Source: JBAXGE01 sp044344145 (lineage in GTDB: Bacteria; Planctomycetota; Phycisphaerae; WQYP01). Taken from it: a stretch of DNA of 9,232 nt. The stretch lies in contig JBIJDM010000104.1 of assembly GCA_044344145.1 (NCBI GenBank), positions 1 to 9,232 on the forward strand, given 5' to 3'. The notes under the pieces were generated by a model, which made no database searches, was not told the DNA's origin, and was given only the letters and a program-made list of their open reading frames with translations. The first letter of the stretch is position 1, and each line of letters opens with the position of its first letter. Below, piece by piece: positions 1 to 6,332 of the stretch. The translations under genes and the position numbers were made by a program.

Positions 1-1
1 C

Positions 2-415
2 AATGGCCTGCATGATCTCAAGCATGCCAAAGGTAAACCGGAATGTCAGGTGCCGTTGGACGAGTATCGGGCGAATTTATCCGCCATGGCCGATCGGCTG
101 GCAGTGGCTTGCCCCGGCAAAGTAATCTGGGCCACCTGCACCCCGGTCATTGAAGAGTGGCATAATCCGGTGCGCAGTTTCGATCGCTACAACGACGATA
201 TCGCGGTCTATAACCAAGCCGCGTTGGAAATTATGTACGCCCACGAATTTCGGGTGACGGATCTGGGCGCGTTGGTTAGCAGTCACGCCAAAGAACGGCT
301 CATGCTGCGGAGCGATGGGGTGCATTACAACGATCAGGGGCGATTGCTCCTGGCCGGAGCGGTAATCGCTCAGCTTCGGTCATTACTGGGGATACCGCAA
401 GCCGTGATTAATTAG
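2..415 (+). CDS. SGNH/GDSL hydrolase, C-terminal part (5' end outside window)
   Basis: The reading frame is open from the left edge, so the gene is truncated; 137 codons plus a TAG stop are visible. A GTG at position 50 could be mistaken for the start, but the codons before it continue a family-like sequence (NGLHDLKHAKGKPECQV). It matches the Asn/Gly block III of SGNH hydrolases of the 'NxGLHDL' kind. Near the end, SDGVHYND (visible residues 104-111) supplies the block V Asp-x-x-His pair that completes the Ser-His-Asp triad. The nucleophile Ser block must lie upstream of the window. Such enzymes deacylate or deacetylate sugars, polysaccharides or lipids; the substrate cannot be told from this fragment. 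Any signal peptide would be in the missing part. The gene converges on the nif3-like gene, and the two stop codons overlap. Confidence 0.85.
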   Translation, partial: NGLHDLKHAKGKPECQVPLDEYRANLSAMADRLAVACPGKVIWATCTPVIEEWHNPVRSFDRYNDDIAVYNQAALEIMYAHEFRVTDLGALVSSHAKERLMLRSDGVHYNDQGRLLLAGAVIAQLRSLLGIPQAVIN

Positions 416-1533
416 AGCACTTCGTAGGGGCACGCATGGGCGCGGCTCGCGGAGACACTCAGGTCGGGACACATACGGCGCAGGATTTGCGTCAGCGCGG
501 GGACAATCATTTTTTCCGATTGCCAGTGGCCCAGACAAATTACCGCCTTGCCCGCGGCCCGATACGCCAACATGTCATGATGTTTCAATTCGCCGGTGAC
601 CAAGACATCCCATGGTTCGCGTAATTCCTGCAACGGTGAAAGACCGGCACTGCCGGGCAGGATGGCGATCCGCTGAACACGCTGGACGGGCAGGATCACC
701 TGCACGCCGGGAATATCCAGTTGCCGGGCCAGACTGGCCGCGAGGTTGCGGGCCGCAACCGGCTTGGCTAAACGGGTCAGACGCCCGCCCCCGTGCGCTG
801 CAGGTACAGCGTCCAGAGGCAGTAAATCATACGCAGGTTCTTCATACGGATGGCTGGACTTAAGCGCGGCCACAACTTGGGCGGTTATGGATTTGGGTAG
901 AATGGTCTCGAAGCGGACTTCAGGCACCTGTTCATAGCGCCCCCGCCGGCCCACGGCTGGATTCGTGGAATCATCGCCCTGAAACGTGCCGGTACCGGCG
1001 GTCCGGAAGGAACACTGGGTATATCGGCTGCGTTCGCCGATGTGGCCACAACCGGCGGCAAACAGCGCCTGGGCCACCGCTTCCAGTGCGGTTTCGGGCA
1101 CGAAGGTGACGAGTTTCAGATGCGTCGCGCTGGCCGCGGCATAACTGAATGAACCAGTGATAGCTCCCCCACACGCCATGGCCAACAGGTCAGCCCCCCC
1201 ACCAGGCGCGGCATCGAATGCCGTGTGCGGACTGTAGCAGGCGATTTTCTTCGCCAGTAATTGCGCCACCAATTGTTCGGGACGATTACCCGCACAAGTC
1301 ATCCGCGTCACCGGGCGAAAAATCGGCGGATGATAACACACGAGCAGATTGGTTTTATTTTTAATCGCCTCAGTGGCCACCGCTGGCGTCAGGTCCAGAG
1401 TCACCAGCACCCGCCGACACGGCCACGTCGCCGCGCCAGACATCAGCCCCACCTGATCCCACGCTTGGGCCAGATTCAAAGGCACCTGCTCCTCCAGAGC
1501 ATTCATTACCCGGGCAATGGTATAGTTGGCCAT
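412..1533 (-). CDS. Nif3-like dinuclear metal-centre protein (DUF34/NIF3 family)
   Basis: This 373-residue protein has the three-part layout of long Nif3 proteins. The N-terminal half carries WDQVGL (25-30), a CYHPPIF metal-site motif (66-72) and SPHTAFDAAPGG (101-112). A middle insert of about 100 residues ends in the typical HPYEEPAYDL (228-237). The C-terminal half has TGELKHHD (313-320) and GHWQSEK (335-341), whose His336 and Glu340 fit the second half of the two-metal site. The first His of the usual HHP is Tyr, as in the eukaryotic NIF3L1 branch. Family members form toroidal hexamers, and the physiological reaction is unsettled; the old name 'GTP cyclohydrolase 1 type 2' is not well supported. 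The ATG start has a GGAGG ribosome-binding site 8 nt upstream (1542-1546). The gene sits 16 bp after the aminotransferase and is the last of the minus-strand unit. No terminator is visible downstream. Confidence 0.93.
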   Translation of the reverse strand: MANYTIARVMNALEEQVPLNLAQAWDQVGLMSGAATWPCRRVLVTLDLTPAVATEAIKNKTNLLVCYHPPIFRPVTRMTCAGNRPEQLVAQLLAKKIACYSPHTAFDAAPGGGADLLAMACGGAITGSFSYAAASATHLKLVTFVPETALEAVAQALFAAGCGHIGERSRYTQCSFRTAGTGTFQGDDSTNPAVGRRGRYEQVPEVRFETILPKSITAQVVAALKSSHPYEEPAYDLLPLDAVPAAHGGGRLTRLAKPVAARNLAASLARQLDIPGVQVILPVQRVQRIAILPGSAGLSPLQELREPWDVLVTGELKHHDMLAYRAAGKAVICLGHWQSEKMIVPALTQILRRMCPDLSVSASRAHACPYEVL

Positions 1534-1549
1534 TGGTACTGCCTCCGTA

Positions 1550-2437
1550 TCAGGATGCGGGTTGGGTCTCGTGTTTCATCCGGGCCAGATAAAGTTCGCG
1601 TAATTGCGTGGTGAGGACGCCGACCTTGGCCTCCCCCACTTCGTGCCGTTCCACCCGGGTGACCGGCATCACGCCCATGACGGCATTGGTCAGGAAGAAC
1701 TCCCGGGCGCCCAGCACATCGGCAATCGTCAGCCAACGTTCCTGCGGCACCAAGTTGAGCTCGGTAGCCAATTCGCACACCACCTGCCGGGTGATTCCGG
1801 GCAGACACACCCGCCGGGAGTGATCCCCGCCGGTGGTCAAGGGCGGCGTGCAGAGCAACCCCTGCTTATCCACAAGGAACACATTACTCATGCAGGCTTC
1901 GGCGAGAAATTGGTCACGGGCGGTGAACCACAAGGCCTCATTACAATGGGCGGTATGGGCCGCTTTGAGGGCCAGCAAACGGTCCACATAAGCGCAGGTC
2001 TTATGGCCGCACGTGGGCGATTCGGGATTCTGCCGGTAGGCGGACATCATCACAGTCATGCCCGTCTGATAAAGCTGCTCGGGATAGGATTGGAATTCCG
2101 TGGCGGTTAGTACCAGCCGGGTTTCGGGCTCTGTGGCTGTGGTATCACCGCGCGTCAGTGTCAGTCGCAGCCGGGCTTGGGTCAGATCGTTGGCTTCCAG
2201 CAATTCCGCACACAGCGCCCGCAGGTCTTCCAGACTCAGACTGAAGGGTATGTCCCACGCGTCGGCACTCTGCTGCAGACGATCCCGATGGGCCGCCAGT
2301 CGGAACACCCGGCCATCCACCGCACGCATGGTCTCAAACAGCCCCGCCCCATGCAGAAAGCCCGCATCCATGATGCTGACTTGGGCATTTTCCATCGGTA
2401 CAATCTGGCCATCAATCACAACATAATCTGCGGGCAT
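1550..2437 (-). CDS. class IV PLP-dependent aminotransferase / aminodeoxychorismate lyase-like
   Basis: At 295 residues this is full length for fold-type IV PLP enzymes (IlvE, D-amino-acid transaminase, PabC). Visible marks are DAGFLHGAGLFETMR (24-38), HRDRL (50-54), the PLP-binding lysine in GHKTCAYVDRL (Lys146), the E-x4-N cofactor signature (Glu180, Asn185 in FLAEACMSNVF) and LPGITR (212-217) for phosphate binding. The end has the family's FLTNAVMGVMPV block. Candidate reactions are branched-chain or D-amino-acid transamination, or release of pyruvate from 4-amino-4-deoxychorismate to give p-aminobenzoate. The sequence alone does not decide, and no pabA/pabB or ilv genes are nearby. The ATG is preceded by AGGAG about 8 nt upstream. 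It lies 52 bp after comF and 16 bp before the nif3-like gene, so co-transcription is likely. Confidence 0.9.
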   Translation of the reverse strand: MPADYVVIDGQIVPMENAQVSIMDAGFLHGAGLFETMRAVDGRVFRLAAHRDRLQQSADAWDIPFSLSLEDLRALCAELLEANDLTQARLRLTLTRGDTTATEPETRLVLTATEFQSYPEQLYQTGMTVMMSAYRQNPESPTCGHKTCAYVDRLLALKAAHTAHCNEALWFTARDQFLAEACMSNVFLVDKQGLLCTPPLTTGGDHSRRVCLPGITRQVVCELATELNLVPQERWLTIADVLGAREFFLTNAVMGVMPVTRVERHEVGEAKVGVLTTQLRELYLARMKHETQPAS

Positions 2438-2489
2438 AAAGGTCTCCTATTGCTCAACTTATAGCCTGTCGGGGGCGGCTTGTCCATGC

Positions 2490-3308
2490 TTAGTCCGGGA
2501 AACCAGCGGCCATGACCGTCTGTTCCGGGCTGGAATGTTCCGCCAGCGCCAACACCACCGCATGAATACGCTTGGGCCGGGCCCCGGCAGGCAACCGCCG
2601 CAATGCCGTCGCCGCCGCGTGTAAGGTAGCCCCGGTGGTGCAGACATCATCTAACAACCACACGGTCTTGCCAGCCAGATTCAGGCGGGCGCGGGCGGTA
2701 AAGGCTTGCAGTAGGTTCTCCCGCCGGGCGGTAGCGCTGTGAACATGACTTTGCGCCGCCGTAGGGCGAATCCGTTTCAGACCATGAACCAGAGGCCAAC
2801 GCATGGCCTGCGCCACCGGGCGGGCTAATTCCTGGGCCTGATTGAAGCCGCGTTGCCAGTGACGACGCCAATGCAACGGCACGGGCATCAGTACCGGGTC
2901 GGAGGTGCCGGGACACTGTTGGGCATCCATGGTCAGTGCCTGCACCAAATAGCCCGCGAGAATCCCGCTGATTTCCCAATGATTGTGAAATTTGAGTAAC
3001 CCGATCAACTCTTTGAGCGGGGCTTCATACCGTCCTGCCCGCACAATATGCTGCACTCCGATATCCCGCTGCGGGCACGCCGGGCAACCACCCAACACCG
3101 GCACATGCGGTCCCAATGTGGCGCCACACTTACGGCAATAGGGTTGCCCCATGGTATGGGCCAGCGCCCGCCGCGCCGCGGGGGCCAAGCCGTGATCCTC
3201 GCGGGTAATGGGTACGCCGGAAACCCAGCAGGTGGGGGGAAATAACAAATCCAGCAGGGGATCACAGCCCCGCCGCAACTGGCGGCGCGCCGTCTGAACC
3301 AGACTCAT
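2490..3308 (-). CDS. comF: ComF family phosphoribosyltransferase-like protein
   Basis: The 272-residue protein has the two-part ComF layout. The N-terminal zinc-finger region contains Cys27, Cys58/Cys61 (YCRKCG) and Cys75/Cys78 (CPAC). A type I phosphoribosyltransferase fold follows, with PVPLHWRRHWQRGFNQA (142-158) and the PRPP-binding loop LLDDVCTTGATL (218-229, acidic pair Asp220/Asp221). In competent bacteria ComF (Bacillus) and GntX/ComF (Gram-negatives) are needed for DNA uptake or use of the incoming strand. Homologues are also widespread in bacteria not known to be competent, and the enzymatic substrate is unknown. The start ATG overlaps the TGA of the upstream acyltransferase gene (ATGA at 3305-3308), with a GAGG about 7 nt upstream, so translation is probably coupled. 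No other competence gene is in view. Confidence 0.93.
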   Translation of the reverse strand: MSLVQTARRQLRRGCDPLLDLLFPPTCWVSGVPITREDHGLAPAARRALAHTMGQPYCRKCGATLGPHVPVLGGCPACPQRDIGVQHIVRAGRYEAPLKELIGLLKFHNHWEISGILAGYLVQALTMDAQQCPGTSDPVLMPVPLHWRRHWQRGFNQAQELARPVAQAMRWPLVHGLKRIRPTAAQSHVHSATARRENLLQAFTARARLNLAGKTVWLLDDVCTTGATLHAAATALRRLPAGARPKRIHAVVLALAEHSSPEQTVMAAGFPD

Positions 3309-4657
3309 TGCATGGCCTCGAGTTCCACCACGAAATCATCCACCACATGCCGCAAGTCCGCTTCCGAATAAACCCCATTATTCAGCACAGTATCACGCCA
3401 GGTGACACACAAACTCAAGCGTGGACCGATGGTGGTCAGCGTAAACACCAAAGGTAGCAAGGGTCCGGTGGGCGAGATACGCAGGTAATCCAGCACGCGC
3501 GGTCCCGACGAGTCCTGCTGGCCCGGGTCCACCCAGGAACCCGTCATATTCACATTAGACAAACCGCCAATGGTGGGCACGACCTTATAAAGTATTTGCG
3601 CCTTGTGGACCGGTTTGTTGTAACGATCCCACCAACGCCGGGCCAGCACCAGCGCCGAAGCGCCTTTGATGGTCAGGTTTTCAGTCCGGACCCGCTCCGA
3701 GTGCGCCAGGGTTTGGCGCAATACTTCCCCAATCGGCGTATCTTCGGGGCGATTCAAAATATGATTAAAACTGGCCAAGTGCAGGCCAAAGACATGCTCC
3801 ATGGGCTCTGCGGATAATTTCCGTATGTCCGCAATGGTACCAATACCCACCGCCGCCCGGGGGCGGCGCCAGGGCCGACTGCGTTTCGCATAACGCCGCG
3901 ACGCCGTTAACCGCCCCATGGCCCGGGCCAATGCCGCCACAAAAGCATCATTGACGCTGGCGCCCTGCGCTTTGGCAAACTTATGCACCCGGTTAATCAG
4001 GCCATCGGGCAATTGGCGGTGCAGCATCGTACTGTGAAAATTCAAGGGCTGTTCCTGATGCAAACGGTAGTTATACCGGTTGCGGAACATATTTTTAAGC
4101 CCCTGACTGTAACTGTGAATCCAACGCGGCCAGCGCAGATTCCGGGCGTAGATGTCCCAAAACTGATGATGATCCAACTGCAACACCGGCAGGGATGGGT
4201 CCTTTTCCCCGCGCCGGTAATGGGCGAAAATCCGCGCCATCAGCAACCGCATGGAATAACTGTCCGCGATCCAGTGATCGTAAATCGCCCCCAGATAATG
4301 ACTGTCATCCGGGCCGGGACAAACGAAAAATCGCACACATGGTTCGGTGCTGCGAAAGGGAATATTGAGCAGGCGATTGGATTCCGCCAGCCAATCATTA
4401 CATTCGATAATGTCGTATTGTTTGACCGGAGCAAAGAAGACGGTCTTGCCATCCGGCGTAACGGAGGGGATACCCAGCCCGGTTTCACCCATGATTTCGG
4501 TGATGGCCTGCTGCCAGCGAGGCAAAAGGCAGGGCCCGGAAATTTGCATCACCTGGCCGGCACTGTAAGGATGGAGAGTATTCCAGCGCCGCATCAGGCT
4601 CTGAAAGTCATTCAGTCGCAGGTATGGCAAAGGGCCCACTGGATAGCCCGGGTTCAT
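3305..4657 (-). CDS. condensation-domain-like / CoA-dependent acyltransferase-superfamily protein
   Basis: This 450-residue soluble-looking protein has no signal peptide or membrane segment. Family resemblance rests on an HxxxD active-site motif, YDHWIADSYS (His128, Asp132), after a beta-strand-like stretch. It is supported by GASVNDAFVAALARAM (232-247), GIGTIADIR (271-279) with FGLHLASF (290-297), and LSNVN (366-370). These are the expected relative positions in stand-alone NRPS condensation, WS/DGAT or PapA/BAHD-type acyltransferases. His is single (HW) rather than the HH of classical HHxxxDG, and the Gly after Asp is Ser. A basic stretch, SRRYAKRSRPWRRPR (253-267), is unusual. The likely reaction is transfer of an acyl group from CoA or a carrier protein to an OH or NH2; donor and acceptor are unknown. 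It starts inside the methyltransferase stop (TAATG) with GGAGGG just upstream, and ends inside the comF start, so it is tightly coupled both ways. Confidence 0.75.
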   Translation of the reverse strand: MNPGYPVGPLPYLRLNDFQSLMRRWNTLHPYSAGQVMQISGPCLLPRWQQAITEIMGETGLGIPSVTPDGKTVFFAPVKQYDIIECNDWLAESNRLLNIPFRSTEPCVRFFVCPGPDDSHYLGAIYDHWIADSYSMRLLMARIFAHYRRGEKDPSLPVLQLDHHQFWDIYARNLRWPRWIHSYSQGLKNMFRNRYNYRLHQEQPLNFHSTMLHRQLPDGLINRVHKFAKAQGASVNDAFVAALARAMGRLTASRRYAKRSRPWRRPRAAVGIGTIADIRKLSAEPMEHVFGLHLASFNHILNRPEDTPIGEVLRQTLAHSERVRTENLTIKGASALVLARRWWDRYNKPVHKAQILYKVVPTIGGLSNVNMTGSWVDPGQQDSSGPRVLDYLRISPTGPLLPLVFTLTTIGPRLSLCVTWRDTVLNNGVYSEADLRHVVDDFVVELEAMQ

Positions 4658-5277
4658 TAGCGCCCTCCCAGCCGGGGGATGAACCGTCCCACGCGCTGTC
4701 GGTAATCTTCGTAGACTTTCCCCTGGACTTTGATCAGGTAACTTTCCTCACGCCGGGCTTCAATCTGCAGGAACAGTACATGAATCCCCGCGACGATCAG
4801 CACCGGCACCGTGGGCACCGCCACGATGGCACACAGGCCAATGGCCACCGACAAGGCGTAGATCGGATGCCGCACATAACGGTATGGGCCGGTAACGACC
4901 AATTCAGTTTTTTCGTTGGGATCAATCCCAATCCGCCACGAACGGCCCATTTTGCGCCAACAGATAAAGGTAAGTATCGTTGCATCAAGCGCGAGAAACG
5001 CGGCAAAGCAGGCGACAATCGGCCACCATGACGCCACTTCCGACGGCAGCCAAATCTGGCCTGACCAGCGGCCCAAGCCATACAGCCAACAAAAAATAAT
5101 CCAGGTAATCACCACGGGATACCAGACCACCCGCATCAACTGGCCGACGGGTTCGCGTGGGATGGCATTGGGGTCTTTGCCAATTTTACGGGCCAAGCGG
5201 ATGAGTTTCACCACCACAGTACCCCAATAAATAGTCAGGCAGGTGGCGATGATGATGGCGGGGATTCGTTCAAGCAT
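4657..5277 (-). CDS. integral membrane methyltransferase, isoprenylcysteine carboxyl methyltransferase/PEMT-like
   Basis: The 206-residue hydrophobic protein has membrane segments at about residues 5-27, 48-68, 85-106 and 140-170. The C-terminal SAM-binding signature of the ICMT/phospholipid-N-methyltransferase superfamily is clear: GPYRYVRHPIY (130-140) followed by EARREESYL (173-181) and YEDYRQRVGRFIP. Related enzymes methylate prenylcysteine carboxylates, phospholipid amines or thiols such as methanethiol. In bacteria without prenylated proteins the substrate is usually unknown, and nothing here identifies it. It is first in the minus-strand unit, immediately after the tRNA-Tyr terminator, and its TAA overlaps the ATG of the acyltransferase by one base. 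The ATG start has no strong ribosome-binding site. A weak promoter candidate lies close upstream and would give a very short leader. Confidence 0.82.
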   Translation of the reverse strand: MLERIPAIIIATCLTIYWGTVVVKLIRLARKIGKDPNAIPREPVGQLMRVVWYPVVITWIIFCWLYGLGRWSGQIWLPSEVASWWPIVACFAAFLALDATILTFICWRKMGRSWRIGIDPNEKTELVVTGPYRYVRHPIYALSVAIGLCAIVAVPTVPVLIVAGIHVLFLQIEARREESYLIKVQGKVYEDYRQRVGRFIPRLGGR

Positions 5278-5292
5278 GACAGTAAGCGACTT

Positions 5293-5321
5293 TTCTTAGG
5301 TGCTACCAAGCTCGTGTTCAA
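5293..5321 (-). promoter_or_regulatory. weak sigma-70-like promoter candidate for the methyltransferase-acyltransferase-comF unit
   Basis: On the minus strand, TTGAAC (5316-5321) and TAAGAA (5293-5298) are separated by 17 bp, directly downstream of the tRNA-Tyr terminator. The match to consensus is modest (4/6 and 3/6). Transcription would start about 9 nt before the ATG at 5277, making the mRNA almost leaderless, which would suit the lack of a clear ribosome-binding site. Read-through from the tRNA transcript is the alternative. Confidence 0.3.
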
Positions 5322-5322
5322 C

Positions 5323-5353
5323 AAAAAGCCCCGCCACGGCACTCACGGCGGGG
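5323..5353 (-). terminator. rho-independent terminator after tRNA-Tyr
   Basis: On the minus strand, CCCCGCC (5347-5353) and GGCGGGG (5329-5335) form a 7-bp GC stem around an 11-nt loop. One C separates the stem from a run of five T (5323-5327). It begins about 20 nt after the tRNA 3' end, so it should end the tRNA transcript and separate it from the downstream methyltransferase unit. Confidence 0.85.
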
Positions 5354-5374
5354 ATCGAAACACAGTCACTCGCT

Positions 5375-5459
5375 TGGGCGCGGCAGGATTCGAACCTGCG
5401 TAGACAGTTAAGTCAACGGGTTTACAGCCCGTCCCGATTGGCCACTCCGGCACACGCCC
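5375..5459 (-). tRNA. tRNA-Tyr (anticodon GTA)
   Basis: The 85-nt minus-strand sequence folds into a class II cloverleaf. The acceptor stem is GGGCGTG/CGCGCCC (one G-T pair) with discriminator A at 5375. The D stem is CCGG/TCGG, the anticodon stem ACGGG/CCCGT with loop CTGTAAA (GTA at 5423-5425), and the T stem GCAGG/CCTGC with loop TTCGAAT. The long variable arm has a small GAC/GTC stem, as expected for bacterial tRNA-Tyr. CCA is not encoded and must be added after transcription. It decodes UAC and UAU. The gene stands alone between its own promoter and terminator. Confidence 0.97.
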
Positions 5460-5472
5460 GCTAAGACGAAAT

Positions 5473-5500
5473 AGTATACCATATTTATCGCGGTTGCCAA
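5473..5500 (-). promoter_or_regulatory. promoter of tRNA-Tyr
   Basis: Minus strand: TTGGCA (5495-5500), 16 bp, TATACT (5473-5478), each 5/6 to sigma-70 consensus, with an extended -10 TGG immediately before TATACT. The predicted start is about 7 nt before the tRNA 5' end. The -35 box lies in the loop of the TCGCGG/CCGCGA inverted repeat that follows coaX. Confidence 0.75.
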
Positions 5501-5510
5501 ACGCCCGCGA
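5488..5510. repeat. inverted repeat between coaX stop and tRNA promoter
   Basis: TCGCGG (5488-5493) and CCGCGA (5505-5510) are perfect 6-bp arms around an 11-bp centre containing the tRNA-Tyr -35 box. It begins 6 bp past the coaX stop codon. No T-run follows on the minus strand, so it is not a canonical intrinsic terminator. It may be a 3'-end stem for the coaX mRNA or an operator over the promoter. Confidence 0.5.
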
Positions 5511-5516
5511 CAGGTT

Positions 5517-6299
5517 TTAACGACTCTGGTGATGATGTTCCCAAGTCAGGGCCGCACCCTGCAAAACCAGGTCCGGAACCATGGAATCAATCAGCCCGGT
5601 GGCATCCAACAAAGTCCGGGCATCACCACCACACGCCACCACATGCGGCCAATGGCCCAAGACGGCGGCAAAACGTTCGATTAACTCCCGCGCCGCCCCG
5701 CGCAGGCCGACATAAATACCCACATTCAGGGCCCCCTGCGTATCACGACCAAAGACGGCATCATCTTCCGGCGGGGTAAAACTGGGCAGGGGCAACTGGG
5801 CCGTAAACTCATGCAACGCCCGGCCACATAATTTCACACCCGGGAAAATCGCCCCACCCTTGAACACGCCATTGGGATCCACACAGTCCACCACCAACGC
5901 CGTACCGGCATGGACAATCACACAACTGCTTTCCAGATTCACATACGCGGCCAGCGCCGCCAGCAAACGGTCCGTCCCCACCGTGCTGCTATCGGCTAAA
6001 TCCAACTTCATCGGCACAGCCAGATCCCGCCCCGCCACAACGGCCCGTTCGCCCAAACTACTTTTAATCAGCCGTTCGATCCGCCCGGTTAGTTCCGGCA
6101 CCACACTGGCAATCACCAGCCCCGGCGTACCCTTGGGGTCGGCCACATTGGCCTTCGCCCACAGGTCCAACAACCCGGCCGTCAGATCACCGTCAATTTG
6201 ATCGTGGGTATAACGCAGCGCAGGATCCGCAGCCGTGCCTTCGGTAAACAGGCCCAGCCCAATCCGAGAATTTCCGATATCAATGGCAACCACACTCAT
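5517..6299 (-). CDS. coaX: type III pantothenate kinase (CoaX), with an Asp-to-His change at the catalytic motif
   Basis: This family phosphorylates pantothenate with ATP, the first step of coenzyme A synthesis in the cytoplasm. At 260 residues it is the usual length. The N-terminal DIGNSRIGLGLF (7-18) is the ASKHA phosphate-binding loop. GTDRL (108-112) is the pantothenate-site motif, GVFKGGAIFPGV (144-155) follows, and CGGDA (223-227) is the second nucleotide-site element. Where most members have D-A-G-T-A, this protein reads VHAGTALVVD, with His130 in place of the Asp taken as catalytic. The codon is CAT, one base from GAT. The ATG start has GAGG 8 nt upstream and lies 33 bp after obg, so the two are likely co-transcribed. 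Family assignment is firm. Whether the protein is an active kinase is open because of residue 130. Confidence 0.92.
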   Translation of the reverse strand: MSVVAIDIGNSRIGLGLFTEGTAADPALRYTHDQIDGDLTAGLLDLWAKANVADPKGTPGLVIASVVPELTGRIERLIKSSLGERAVVAGRDLAVPMKLDLADSSTVGTDRLLAALAAYVNLESSCVIVHAGTALVVDCVDPNGVFKGGAIFPGVKLCGRALHEFTAQLPLPSFTPPEDDAVFGRDTQGALNVGIYVGLRGAARELIERFAAVLGHWPHVVACGGDARTLLDATGLIDSMVPDLVLQGAALTWEHHHQSR

Positions 6300-6332
6300 G
6301 GCGCAAACCTCAAATATTGCGGGTCAAGAACA

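Noticed and set aside
50..52. GTG as start of the SGNH hydrolase
   Set aside because: The 16 codons before it continue the family's block III (NGLHDL), so the gene extends past the left edge.
1604..2110. Plus-strand open frame of 168 codons inside the aminotransferase gene
   Set aside because: Shadow of the well-supported class IV aminotransferase; composition (Gly/His-rich) is typical of an antisense frame.
2438..2489. Promoter in the comF-aminotransferase gap (TATAAG about 30 nt before the start)
   Set aside because: No acceptable -35 box at the right distance; the gap is short and fits an operon.
3983..4660. Plus-strand open frame of 225 codons antisense to the acyltransferase gene
   Set aside because: It mirrors a high-GC coding gene, has no recognisable family motif or ribosome-binding site, and the minus-strand frame carries clear conserved blocks.
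5375..5459. tRNA-associated integration site (island boundary)
   Set aside because: No integrase and no repeat of the tRNA 3' end within the window; both flanks look like ordinary chromosome.
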